Shown here piece by piece: positions 22,240 through 31,700 of a DNA stretch of 35,800 bases. The position numbers and the translations under genes are program-made. Origin of the DNA: Anaerolineae bacterium. Lineage in GTDB: Bacteria > Chloroflexota > Anaerolineae > Epilineales > JAHCIE01. The notes beneath the pieces are model-generated. The model made no database searches, had not been told where the DNA came from, and saw only the letters and a list, made by a program, of their open reading frames with translations. Numbering within the stretch: position 1 is the stretch's first letter; every line of letters begins with the position of its first letter. The stretch lies in contig JAHCIP010000022.1 in NCBI GenBank assembly GCA_026129165.1, positions 1 to 35,800 of the forward strand. Reading direction: 5' to 3'.

Positions 22240-24285
22240 CTACTTCCGCCGCCGCCGGCCGTTGGCCCGCGTCTCGCTGACGTGGGCGTGGCCGTTATGC
22301 AGCGGCGCGGGCGGTTGGGGCAGGTCCACCTCCAGGATCTCACGCGGCGCCTCCGCGACGGGTTTGTTCCGCAGGCTGCTGATGTGGTACGGCACGTCCA
22401 CCACCACAATGTCCTCGTGGGCGCGCAGGCGGAAGCGGATGATATTGGCCGTCTGGTTGTGGAGCAGGTGCTCGCCCGCCGTGCGCGGCACAAACTCAGG
22501 CAGCACCACCGTCGTCAACAGGTTCGGGTACTCCTCGTGGTGAACCCGCTCGATATACTCCACCAGCGGCGTCAGAATGTCGCGGTACTCGTAGTCAATA
22601 AAGACCAGGTCCACGTCATCCGTAATCTCAGGGAAGCGCCGCCAGCGTTCGAGCACCATGTCCTTGTCGGTGTCGGCCGTCGCCACCATCATCGCCCGCA
22701 CATGGCGCGACATGCGTTTGGCATACTTGATGGCCCGCAGCGTGCCCCTGTGCACGTCGCCAATAGGCACCAGCACAATGTCGGCAATCTCGGTCAGGTC
22801 GGCGGTGGTTATCCCCTTCGTGCGCAGGGCTTGCGCCACCCCGACATAATGCTTCTTGATGCTGCGGAACAGGAACACCAGGGCCGGCAGGGCCAGGGCG
22901 ATAATCCAGGCCCCGTCTACGAACTTGGTCACCAGCAGGACGACCAGCACGACCCCCGTCGTCACCGCGCCGACCCCGTTGACCAGCCGCTTCCAGCCCA
23001 GCTCTGTCTCGGGGTGCAGGACCGTCGCCGGCGTGACCAACTCGCCGCCGGGGCGGATGCGGGCAATCTTGCCCCACAGCCGCACCATGCCCGCCTGCGA
23101 CACGGTAAAGCTAATCATCACCCCCAGCGCATACAGCGGCAGCATGGCGATTTCATCCGCGTGGAAGGCGATGACGACGAGCGAGGCGGTGACGGCCAGC
23201 ACGCCGATGCCCGACGAGTAGACCAGCCGCGAGCCGAGGTTGGTCATCCAGCGCGGCATAAAGCCGTCGCGCGCCAGGAAGTAGCTCAGGCGCGGGAAGT
23301 CCTGGAAGGCCGTGTTGGCCGCCAGGACCAGGATGAGCATGGTGAACAACTGGACCCAGTAGTACAGCGGCCCGCCGCCCGTCACCGCGCGCGTCATCTG
23401 CGACAGGATACTGTCGTTGGGGTGCGGCACCAGGTTCAGGTGGGTCGCCAGGAAGGAGATGCCCAGGAACAGGGTCATCGCCGTCCCCGCCATCATCACC
23501 ATCGTCGTCGCCGCGTTCTTGGACTCGGGGGCCTGGAAGGCCGGCACGCCGTCGCTGATGGCCTCGATGCCGGTGAGCGCGGTGCAGCCAGCGGCGAACG
23601 CCCGCATGACCAGCCAGACAAAGGCGAAAGCGGTCACAGGCGGAGCCGACTCGATGACCGGCGCGGGCGACACCATCGGCGGCGCGCCAAACAGGCCAAA
23701 GTAGCGCACCAGCCCAATGACGACGACCAGGAACACGCCGCCGATGAAGGCGTAGGTCGGCAAGGCGAACACCGTCCCCGACTCGCGCACCCCGCGCAGG
23801 TTGAGCCAGGTCAGTATCACAATCGCCGCCAGGGCCATCTCGACTTCATAGTCGTGCAAGGGCAGTTCGGGGAAGGCCGACACAATGGCGCGGATGCCCG
23901 CCGACACCGACACCGCCACCGTCAGGACATAGTCCGTCAGCAGGGCGGCCCCCGCGATGAGCGACGGCGTCGTGCCCAGGTTATCCTTGGCGACGATGTA
24001 GGCGCCGCCGCCGCGCGGGTAGTGCAGGATGGTCTGGGTGTAGCTAAAGACCACCAGCAGCACCAGGGCCGCGATGCCCAGCGCGATGGGCAGGGTCAGC
24101 CCTAGCGCGGCGCTGCCGAGCACAATCAGGATGCTCATGATGGCTTCAGTCGCGTAGGCGTTGCTGCTGATGGGGTCGGACGCGAAGACGGCCAGGGCGC
24201 GGAATTTGTCGAGGCGTTCGTGGTGTTGGGCGCTGCTGGGGAAGGGTTTCCCAATCAGCGCGTGTTTGACATTCGGCAAGTGCAT
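22240..24285 (-). CDS. KimA-like APC-superfamily potassium transporter, second copy
   Basis: A 681-residue transporter. It opens with FRALAVFASDPISSNAYATEAIM and has about 12 membrane helices up to residue about 480. Conserved segments include YPRGGGAYIVAKDNLG, DYVLTVAVSVSAG and CTALTGIEAISDGVPAF. A cytoplasmic C-terminal domain (about 490-640) has VLVPIGDVHRGTLRAIKYA and VVLPEFVPR...LLHNQTANIIRF. This layout matches KimA/YdaO-type proton-coupled potassium importers, which in Bacillus are controlled by cyclic di-AMP. The last about 40 residues are a Pro/Arg-rich tail absent from the neighbour. It starts six bases after its paralogue's stop, and the two clearly arose by tandem duplication. Confidence 0.88.
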   Translation of the reverse strand: MHLPNVKHALIGKPFPSSAQHHERLDKFRALAVFASDPISSNAYATEAIMSILIVLGSAALGLTLPIALGIAALVLLVVFSYTQTILHYPRGGGAYIVAKDNLGTTPSLIAGAALLTDYVLTVAVSVSAGIRAIVSAFPELPLHDYEVEMALAAIVILTWLNLRGVRESGTVFALPTYAFIGGVFLVVVIGLVRYFGLFGAPPMVSPAPVIESAPPVTAFAFVWLVMRAFAAGCTALTGIEAISDGVPAFQAPESKNAATTMVMMAGTAMTLFLGISFLATHLNLVPHPNDSILSQMTRAVTGGGPLYYWVQLFTMLILVLAANTAFQDFPRLSYFLARDGFMPRWMTNLGSRLVYSSGIGVLAVTASLVVIAFHADEIAMLPLYALGVMISFTVSQAGMVRLWGKIARIRPGGELVTPATVLHPETELGWKRLVNGVGAVTTGVVLVVLLVTKFVDGAWIIALALPALVFLFRSIKKHYVGVAQALRTKGITTADLTEIADIVLVPIGDVHRGTLRAIKYAKRMSRHVRAMMVATADTDKDMVLERWRRFPEITDDVDLVFIDYEYRDILTPLVEYIERVHHEEYPNLLTTVVLPEFVPRTAGEHLLHNQTANIIRFRLRAHEDIVVVDVPYHISSLRNKPVAEAPREILEVDLPQPPAPLHNGHAHVSETRANGRRRRK

Positions 24286-24291
24286 GAACTC

Positions 24292-26130
24292 TTACTCATC
24301 TAGTTGGTAGCGCACCGCGACAACGACCTTGTTGCGTTGGAAACGCAGGGCGGTATTAAGAATCCACGACGTCTGGTTGTGGAGCAAGTTCTCCCACCAG
24401 TGGCGCGGCACAAACTCAGGCAAGACCACCGTAATGACGTCGTCGTCGCGCTCTGTGTCTACTTCGTGTAAATACTGAATCAATGTCGAAAGGGTGGACC
24501 GGTAGGGCGAGGGAACGAGGATGAGCTTGACGCCCTGCCCCCACTCCCCCCAGCGCGACCGCAGCCGTTCCGTGCGCGCCGGGTCCACCTCGATGTGGAT
24601 GGCCCGCACATCGTTGGACAGCAGGGAGGCATAGCGCAGCGCCTGGACCACGCCGCGATGGATGTCGCCCACCGGCACGATAACCGTGTTGTGCGTCGCC
24701 GGCGCGGGGGGCGTCCAGCCCTTGAGCCGCAGTTGCTCCGCGACATGGACATAGTGGCCGTGGATCCTCAAGAACATCAAGACAAATGTCGGAATGAGGA
24801 GGATGACGATCCACGCGCCGAGCAAGAACTTGGTCGCGGCAATGACGACCAGGACAATGCCTGTCGCCGTCGCCCCAATGGCGTTAATGGCGATAAAGTG
24901 CCGCCAGCCTGGCTCGCGCCGCCGCCACCAGCGCACCACCATGCCCGCCTGGGACAGGGTGAACGAGATAAACACGCCGACCGCGTAGAGCGGGATGAGG
25001 CTGTGGGTGTAGCCCTGGAAGACCACAATCAGCAGCGACGATAGCAGTCCCAGCACGAGGATGCCGTTGGAGAAGGCAAGCCGGTGGCCGATATTGGTAA
25101 ACTGGCGCGGCAAGAAGCGGTCGCGGGCGATAATCGAACTCAGGCGCGGGAAGTCGGCATACGCCGTGTTGGCCGCCAGGACCAGGATGAGCGCCGTCGA
25201 CGCCTGGATGACATAGTAGATGGGGCCGACGCCAAAGACGGCCCGCGCAATCTGCGACACGACGGTCTGGTAGCCCGGCTCCTCAGGGTGCAGCGGGTGG
25301 ATGGCGTAGTGCGTCGCCAGGTAGGTGATGCCCAGGAAGAGCGTGACCAGAATGGTGACCATCCAGGTCAGCGTCGTGGCGGCATTGTTGGCCTCAGGCT
25401 TCTTAAACGCCGGCACGCCATCGCTAATCGCCTCGATGCCCGTCAGCGCGGTACAGCCCGAAGCAAAGGCGCGCAGAATCAGAAACAGGGACAATGCCTG
25501 GGTGGGCATCACCGCCTCAATCGGCGCCGTTTCCACTGCTCCGACCCCGCTGACCATGCGGTAGATACCCATCAGCATCAGCGCGGCCATACTGACAATA
25601 AACATGTACGTTGGCAGGGCAAAGATGGACCCCGACTCGCGGATGCCGCGCATATTCGCCAGGGTAATCAACAGCACAAAGGTCAGGCAGAGGGACACGC
25701 GGTAGGGCTGCAAGTCTGGCACGGCCGAGGTCAACGCCGCCACCCCGGCCGAGACACTCACCGCTACCGTCAGGACATAGTCAATCAGCAGCGCCGAGCC
25801 GGCCACGAGGCCGGGGAACTGGCCGAGATTGTCCTTGGCGACGATGTACGAGCCGCCGCCCGTTGGGTAGGCGTGGATGGTCTGGCGGTAGGAGATCGAG
25901 ACGATGACGAGCAGGATGGCGATGCCGATGGCAATGGGCCACGATAGGCCCAGCACCCCACTGCCCGCCACCAGCAGCGCCAGGATGATTTCCTCGGTCG
26001 CGTAGGCCGTAGACGACAGCGCGTCCGACGAGAACACGGCCAGCGCCTTGACCTTGGTCAGACGTTCGTGGATGGCCGCCGAGGTGGGCAGCGGCCGGCC
26101 CAGCAGGAAGTCCACCAGTTGCCCGATCAT
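24292..26130 (-). CDS. KimA-like APC-superfamily potassium transporter, first copy
   Basis: A 612-residue paralogue of the next gene with the same order of segments: VKALAVFSSDALSSTAYATEEI, YPTGGGSYIVAKDNLG, DYVLTVAVSVSAG, CTALTGIEAISDGVPAF, then a cytoplasmic domain with VIVPVGDIHRGVVQALRYA and VVLPEFVPRHWWENLLHNQT. It is likely a potassium importer; keeping two diverged copies suggests different affinity or regulation. ATG 26130 is chosen because GGAG lies eight bases upstream; the frame stays open to 26208, but that part is encoded by intergenic repeat. It is the first gene of the operon KimA-KimA-DUF1499. I see no ydaO (cyclic di-AMP) riboswitch in the leader, which holds repeats instead. 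Confidence 0.88.
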   Translation of the reverse strand: MIGQLVDFLLGRPLPTSAAIHERLTKVKALAVFSSDALSSTAYATEEIILALLVAGSGVLGLSWPIAIGIAILLVIVSISYRQTIHAYPTGGGSYIVAKDNLGQFPGLVAGSALLIDYVLTVAVSVSAGVAALTSAVPDLQPYRVSLCLTFVLLITLANMRGIRESGSIFALPTYMFIVSMAALMLMGIYRMVSGVGAVETAPIEAVMPTQALSLFLILRAFASGCTALTGIEAISDGVPAFKKPEANNAATTLTWMVTILVTLFLGITYLATHYAIHPLHPEEPGYQTVVSQIARAVFGVGPIYYVIQASTALILVLAANTAYADFPRLSSIIARDRFLPRQFTNIGHRLAFSNGILVLGLLSSLLIVVFQGYTHSLIPLYAVGVFISFTLSQAGMVVRWWRRREPGWRHFIAINAIGATATGIVLVVIAATKFLLGAWIVILLIPTFVLMFLRIHGHYVHVAEQLRLKGWTPPAPATHNTVIVPVGDIHRGVVQALRYASLLSNDVRAIHIEVDPARTERLRSRWGEWGQGVKLILVPSPYRSTLSTLIQYLHEVDTERDDDVITVVLPEFVPRHWWENLLHNQTSWILNTALRFQRNKVVVAVRYQLDE

Positions 26131-26428
26131 ACCGTTAACTCCGATGCGAACACAACCCTCGATTGTCATCCCGAACGGAGTGACCTGTGCCCTGCCTGCC
26201 CTCCGCATGGAGGGTACTCAGGGTAGGCATCTGCTCCGCGAACGCCCCAGAGCAGCTGCCTCGCTTTGCTCCTCAGAATCTTTGAATGTCATCCCGAACA
26301 GAGTGAGGGATCTGCTCCGACAACACCGCCAGAGCAGATGCCTCCTTCGTCGGCATGACAGTCGCGAGGTTCTAGCCCGGTCGCAGGTCGGAACCGACCT
26401 GGCGTTCTCGGCATGACAGTCGCAACGT
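26131..26428. repeat. Intergenic region with dispersed repeat A copies
   Basis: GTCATCCCGAAC(G/A)GAGTGA occurs at about 26165-26185 and 26288-26308. Hairpins GCATCTGCTC...GAGCAGCTGC (about 26228-26264) and GATCTGCTC...GAGCAGATGC (about 26310-26343) follow. GGCATGACAGTCGC is repeated at about 26352 and 26411. A CCCTCC-GGAGGG hairpin lies near 26199. I see no gene or riboswitch here. The promoter for the KimA pair should lie in this region on the minus strand. Confidence 0.6.
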
Positions 26429-27463
26429 TTACTCCACGCGGATGACAATCTTCCCGAACTGCTCTCCTGCTTCAAGCAAGCGGTGTGCCTCGCGGATCTG
26501 GTCCAGCGGCAGCACGCGGTCCACCACCGGCTTGAGCTGGCCCTGGAAAATCAGCCGCATCACCGTATTGAACTCCGCGCGCGTCGCCATGGTCGAGCCG
26601 ATAATGTGGAGTTGCTTCCAGAACAGGATGCGAATGTCCGTCTCGCCTATCGGTCCCGTCGTCGCGCCGTAGGACACAATGCGCCCGCCGCGCCGCGCTG
26701 CCCGCAGGCTGCCCTTCCACGTCGCCGCGCCCGTGTTCTCCAGCACCAGGTCCACCCCACGCTTGCCCGTCCGCTGGAACACCTCGCGGCTGAAGTCGCT
26801 GGTGGTGCGGTCAATCGTCTCGTCCGCGCCCAGCGCCCGCGCCGCCGCCGCCTTCGCCTCCGACGAGGTCACGGCATAGACATACCCGCCGGCCAGTTTG
26901 GCGATCTGGATGGCCGCCGTCGCCGCTCCGCCGCTGGCGCCTAGTATCAATACGCTCTCCCCCGCCTGAAGTTGCCCCTGCGTGATAAGCGCGCGCCAGG
27001 CCGTCTGGAACACCAGCGGGACCGACGCGATGGCCGTCAGGTCCACGCCGTCGGGCACGGGCAGGATATTGCGCTCAGGCACAGCGACATACTCGGCCAG
27101 GCCGCCGGGCCGGTGCTCGCCGATAATCGAAAAGCTGGGGGCCAGGGGATGCTCGGCGCGGATGACCTCCTCGCTGCCATCCTCCAGCCAGAACGTCGGG
27201 TTGACCACCACGCGCTGGCCGGCCTGCACCGTCGTCACGTCCGAGCCGACCTCGGCCACCACGCCCGAAATGTCCGACCCGCCGATGTGGGGATAGGTCA
27301 GCTTCAGGCCAGGGATGCCCCGCCGCACGTGCAGGTCCAGGTGGTTGAGCGCGGCCGCGTGGACACGGACCAGCACGTCGCCCCGGCCCACCTGGGGTTG
27401 CGGCACATCCGCGATGACCAGTTTATCAATATCCCCGTGTTCGTAAAACACCGCCGCGCGCAT
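26429..27463 (-). CDS. Zinc-independent MDR-family oxidoreductase
   Basis: A 344-residue medium-chain dehydrogenase/reductase. The N-terminal GroES-like domain has ALNHLDLHVRRG and YPHIGGSDISGVV. The Rossmann part has VLILGASGGAATAAIQIAKLAGGYVYAVTSS and ends GEQFGKIVIRV. The structural-zinc lobe (about 95-115), which normally holds four Cys, has none here, so it probably resembles quinone oxidoreductase or crotonyl-CoA reductase-like members rather than classic alcohol dehydrogenase. The substrate is unknown. It lies downstream of fabL in the same orientation, with a heptamer hairpin between, and may be co-expressed with it. Confidence 0.88.
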   Translation of the reverse strand: MRAAVFYEHGDIDKLVIADVPQPQVGRGDVLVRVHAAALNHLDLHVRRGIPGLKLTYPHIGGSDISGVVAEVGSDVTTVQAGQRVVVNPTFWLEDGSEEVIRAEHPLAPSFSIIGEHRPGGLAEYVAVPERNILPVPDGVDLTAIASVPLVFQTAWRALITQGQLQAGESVLILGASGGAATAAIQIAKLAGGYVYAVTSSEAKAAAARALGADETIDRTTSDFSREVFQRTGKRGVDLVLENTGAATWKGSLRAARRGGRIVSYGATTGPIGETDIRILFWKQLHIIGSTMATRAEFNTVMRLIFQGQLKPVVDRVLPLDQIREAHRLLEAGEQFGKIVIRVE

Positions 27464-27473
27464 AACTCCTCCA

Positions 27474-27568
27474 GTAGACAGTAGTCGGTAGTCGGTAGAC
27501 AGTAGACAGTACCCAGTAGCCGGTAGTTGGTACTGACTACTGTCTACTGTCTACTGACTACTGGGTAC
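27474..27568. repeat. Heptamer repeats forming a long hairpin (class D)
   Basis: The left half has units such as AGTAGAC, AGTAGTC and GGTAGTC; the right half has their complements ACTACTG and TCTACTG. The two halves can pair over most of their length. The tract lies between two co-directional minus-strand genes, touching the stop of fabL (27568) and ending 11 bases before the MDR start. Confidence 0.75.
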
Positions 27569-28335
27569 TATGCCAGTATCGAATATCCCCCGTCAATCGT
27601 AATCGTCTGCCCGACAATCATCCGCGCGTCGTCGGAGCACAGGAAGGCCACCAGCTTCGCCACGTCCTCCGGCTCCACCAGACGGCCCGCCGGGGTGCGC
27701 TGCTTGCCATAGCCAATGATTTGGTCTTTCGAGGGGAAGAAGTTGAGGGCCTCGGTCTCGACCACGCCGGGCGACACCGCGTTGACGATGATGTTGCGGC
27801 TCGCCAGTTCGACGGCCAAATAGCGCGTCAGCGTCTCAATGGCCGACTTGGATACCCCGACAATGGCGTAGTCGGGATAGACCCGCGTCGAGCCAATGCT
27901 GGTAATGGTAATGATGCGACCCCAGCCGTGGCGCTCCATCAGCGGGACGGCCCGCTGCGCCCCCCATAGAATCGACTGGGCATTGATGCCCACCGTCCAG
28001 TCCCAATCCTTAGGCAAGACCTGCGTGACGGGCTTCTGGACGCCCGACGCCGCGTTGCCGACGAAGATGTCCAGCCGGCCCATCTCCCGCTCGACGGCAT
28101 CGAACATTTCGTCTACTTTGTCTTTATGCCCGACATGGGCCTTGACCACCAGGGCGCGCCGGCCCCGCCGTTCAATCTCGGCCGCCGTCTCCTGCGCGGC
28201 CTGGCGGTGGCGCAGGTAGTTGACGACAATGTCGGCCCCTCGGTCGGCCAACTCCAGGGCAATGGCCCGCCCAATCCCTCGGCTGCCGCCCGTCACCAGG
28301 GCGACCCGTCCCCCCAGGCTCAACAGTTCAGTCAC
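27568..28335 (-). CDS. fabL: Enoyl-ACP reductase FabL-like SDR
   Basis: FabL reduces enoyl-ACP in fatty acid elongation using NADPH. The 255-residue protein carries [13 protein letters not shown], then the FabL-type stretch [10 protein letters not shown]...[11 protein letters not shown], then [33 protein letters not shown]. The active site has Tyr-x6-Lys (YAIVGVSK), the enoyl-reductase spacing, rather than the Tyr-x3-Lys of ordinary SDRs. [38 protein letters not shown] matches FabL of Bacillus closely as I recall it. GTG 28335 is preferred (GGAG eight bases upstream); ATG 28356 adds seven residues. The stop lies at the edge of a heptamer tract. Confidence 0.85.
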   Translation of the reverse strand: MTELLSLGGRVALVTGGSRGIGRAIALELADRGADIVVNYLRHRQAAQETAAEIERRGRRALVVKAHVGHKDKVDEMFDAVEREMGRLDIFVGNAASGVQKPVTQVLPKDWDWTVGINAQSILWGAQRAVPLMERHGWGRIITITSIGSTRVYPDYAIVGVSKSAIETLTRYLAVELASRNIIVNAVSPGVVETEALNFFPSKDQIIGYGKQRTPAGRLVEPEDVAKLVAFLCSDDARMIVGQTITIDGGYSILA

Positions 28336-28356
28336 GCGGCGGTCTCCATCGGCCAT

Positions 28357-28710
28357 AGGTAGGGGCGACGCTGTGCCTGCCCTCCGCCTGGAGGGTGGTC
28401 GCCCTGTGCCGACATATCCCTATTGTAGCCGACTCGGCCCCGCTAGTCTAACAGCAAGACAGGGCAACCCGGCCAGCCGAGTTCCCCAGTCTTGCCCCGC
28501 GCCGTCAGCTATCAGCTAGCAGCCTCTATTGGCACAGCCCCGTGGCCTGAACGCCACGGCTAGCGGCTACCTGGGTAGCCACGGGGGGCTACCCCTACGC
28601 CGCCTCTGTCTCCGTCGTCGGTCGTCCGTCCTCCATCTGACTACCGACTACCGACTACCGACTACTGTCTACCGACTACTGACTACCGACTACTGTCTAC
28701 TGTCTACTGT
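28357..28710. other. Intergenic region upstream of fabL, repeat-rich
   Basis: No gene is seen in these 354 bases. They hold a CCCTCC-GGAGGG hairpin (about 28378-28396) and an imperfect stem CAAGAC (about 28455) with GTCTTG (about 28490). Heptamer tracts lie at about 28504-28525 and 28638-28712, the latter with units GACTACC, GTCTACT and GACTACT. On the minus strand TACAAT near 28422-28427 could be the fabL -10 element. Confidence 0.5.
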
Positions 28711-31700
28711 CTATCGCCACACGAGCATGGTATCCGTCGGCGCGCCGTACTGGAACACCACATCGGCGCTCCCCGCCGTGTTGCTGTTCCTCAGATACCA
28801 CAGGTTGCCTCGCTTGATGCCCACCGTGTCTACTCCATCTCCGTTCCAGTCCCCCACCAGCGGCCAGTCGCCTATCCCTAGCCCATACAGGAACACCGTG
28901 TCGGCATTGCCGCTGCTCGTGCTGTTCCGCAGGTAGAACGCCCCGCCTCGGAAGACGCCCGGCGTGTCGGTGGTGTTGCCATCCCAATCCCCCACCAGGG
29001 GCACATCCCCCGGCTCGCCGTAGAGGAAGGTCACGTCGGCCACGCCGCTGGTATTGCTGTTACGCAGGTACCAGGCTTTCCCGCCCCGCACGACGCCCAC
29101 CGTCTCCACCCCGTCGCCGTCCCAGTCGCCGCAGATGGGCGTATCGCCGGGGAGGCCGTAGGCCAGGCTGATGTCCGAGACGCCAGTGGAGTTGGAGTTG
29201 CGCAGGAACCAGGCGCCGTTGCGGAAGACGCCCGGCGTGCGCGAGCCATTGCCGTCCCAGTCGCACATCAAGGGCACATCACTACTGAAGCCATAGAGGA
29301 AGACCGTGTCGGCGGGGCCGCCGCTGAGGGAGTTCCTGAGGTACCAGGTGCCACTCCGCCAGGCGGCGGGCCGGACCGGACCGACGACAGGGGTGCGGGT
29401 CGGCGTGGGGGTGATGGTGGATGTAGTGGTCGGCGTCGGGGTACGCGTGGCGGTCGCCGTACTGGTCGAGGTCGGCGTGCTGGTGGATGTGCTCGTCGCC
29501 GTCGGCGTGCTGGTGGATGTGCTCGTCGCCGTCGGCGTGCTGGTGGCCGTCGCCGTACTCGTCGCCGTGCTCGTTGGCGTGCTCGTGGCCGTCGGCGTAC
29601 TCGTCGGCGTACTGGTGGCCGTACTCGTGGCGGTCGCCGCACTCGTGGCGGTCGCTGTACTCGTTGGAGTACTGGTGGCCGTACTCGTGGCGGTCGGCGT
29701 ACTCGTCCCGGTGGCTGTGCTGGTCGCCGTACTCGTCGGCGTGTTGGTAGGCATGGGCGTGGCAGTCGCCGTGCTCGTCGGCGTCACCGTACTGGTAGGT
29801 ATGGGCGTGGCAGTCGCCGTGCTCGTCGCGGTCGCCGTGCTGGTGGGCGTACTCGTTGCAGTCGGGGTACTCGTGGACGTATTCGCGGCGGTTGCCGTAC
29901 TCGTCGGGGTAGTCGTAGCGGTTGCCGGACTGGTCGAAGTGCTCGTCGCGGTGGCTGTACTCGTTGGCGTACTCGTGGATGTACTCGTGGCGGTCGCCGT
30001 ACTCGTCGGGGTACTCGTGGCGGTCGTCGTACTCGTCGGCGTCACCGTACTGGTGGGCGTCGGCGTCTCAGTCGGCGTACTGGTCGCGGTTGCGGTCCCC
30101 GTCTCGGTGGGCGTCGCCGTACTGGTGGGCGTCGGCGTGGCCGTCGCCATCGAAGTCACGGTCGGCGTGGGGGTGGTGGTCGGCGGGAGGGTCTGAACCT
30201 CGTAGGGGCCCATGTCGATCCGGCCCCCCACGATGCGCGGGGCGCCGTCGAGGTCGGTGGTGGGCAGGGGGGGCGCCGTGTCGGCGGGGTCGCCGGTGTT
30301 GATGGCGGGCGAGCCGGCCTGCAGGCGCAGGTCGCCGCTGGTCGTTGGCGCGGACTCCGTGATGGGTGTGACGAACAGCGGATCGTCGCTGCGGTTGCCC
30401 GTGCCCGCGTAGCCGCCCTCCACGATGCTGTAGGTCACCGAGGTGGCGCCGCCGCTGTTGTTGATTTCGGGGCCGTCAGAGGCGGTGTCGCCCCACAGGA
30501 TGCTGTTGCGGATCGTCACATTGTCGCCGAAGTTGGACAGCCCGCCGCCGAATAAGGCGTCGTTGCCGCTGAAGACCGCGTTGGTCAGCGTCGGGCTGCC
30601 GCCGTCGTTGAACATCCCCCCGCCCTCGAATTGGACGGAGTTACCGCTGAAGACCGCGTTGATCAGCGTCGGGCTGCCGCCGAAGTTGTACAGCCCGCCG
30701 CCAAATTCGGCTCTGTTGCCGCTGAAGACCACGTTGGTTAGCGGTGGGTTACCGCTGGCGTTGAATAGCCCGCCGCCTCCGGTTGCGCTATAGTTGGCAC
30801 GGAAGACCACGTTGGTCAGCGTGGGGCTGCCGCCGAAGTTGTACAGCCCGCCGCCGATGCCGCCAGCGCCGCCGCCAGGGTTGAAGGCGGCGTTATCACG
30901 GAAGACCACATGGGTCAGCGTCGGGCTGCCGCCGTCGTTGTACAGCCCGCTGCCCTTGTCCTTGGCGAAGTTGCTGCTGAAGACCAGGTTGGTCAGCGTG
31001 GGGCTGCCGCTGGCGTTGTACAGCCCGCCGCCGTGGTCGTTGGTCCCACCTCCATTGGCGCTACTGTCGCTGACCGTGAAGCCGTCGAGGATGGCGGTGC
31101 TGTCCGTCCCGCTGCCCGTCACGACGTGGTAGCTGTTCTCGTCGCGGTGGGCGAAGTTTGCCCCGTCGTCCCCGTTCAGGTCGCCGCTCAGGGTCGTCCC
31201 GTTCGTCGCCGGGTCGGCGTTGCGCTGGTCGCGCTGCGCCTCCACCCCGGCGAACCCGCCGTAGACGGCGACGCCGCTCTTGAGCGCGAACGTCGCGGTC
31301 CGGTTCCCGTTGGGTCCGGCCGGCTTGTACACCCCGGCCTTGACCCACAGCTCGTCGCCGCTGACGGCTCCGGCCAGGGCGGGGATCAGGTCCAGGGCGT
31401 TGGCCCACGAGCTGCCGTCCTGCGTCCCCGCCCCGCCCACCACGACGTAGCGCACGCCCGGTGTCCGTGTCGCTGTCGGGGTGACCGTCACCGTCGGGGT
31501 GGCGGTGTTGGTCGGCGTGGCGGTCGGCGTGGCGGTCGGCGTGGCCGTGCTGGTCGAAGTGACGGTCGGCGTCTGGGTCGCCGTCGGGGTACTTGTGGTT
31601 GTCGGAGTCGGGGGGGAGACTGGGTTGATGGGTGGATTGCTGGGCGCCTGGCCGGCCCCGTCGTTGCCCCAGCAGGTCGCCAGCCCTGTGGACGTCACGG

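Noticed and set aside
21655-24105. 816-codon plus-strand open frame
   Set aside because: It lies opposite the KimA-like and DUF1499-like genes and is an Arg/Gln/His-rich shadow with no recognisable domain.
26131-26428. ydaO-type cyclic di-AMP riboswitch before the KimA-like genes
   Set aside because: I could not find its conserved motifs; the region is explained by dispersed repeat A.
27474-28712. CRISPR-like appearance of the period-7 tracts
   Set aside because: Units are seven bases, direct and without unique spacers, and no cas gene is present.
29306-30196. Plus-strand Val-rich open frame of 296 codons
   Set aside because: It is the complement of the Thr/Pro linker repeat and would be a low-complexity Val/Gly polymer.
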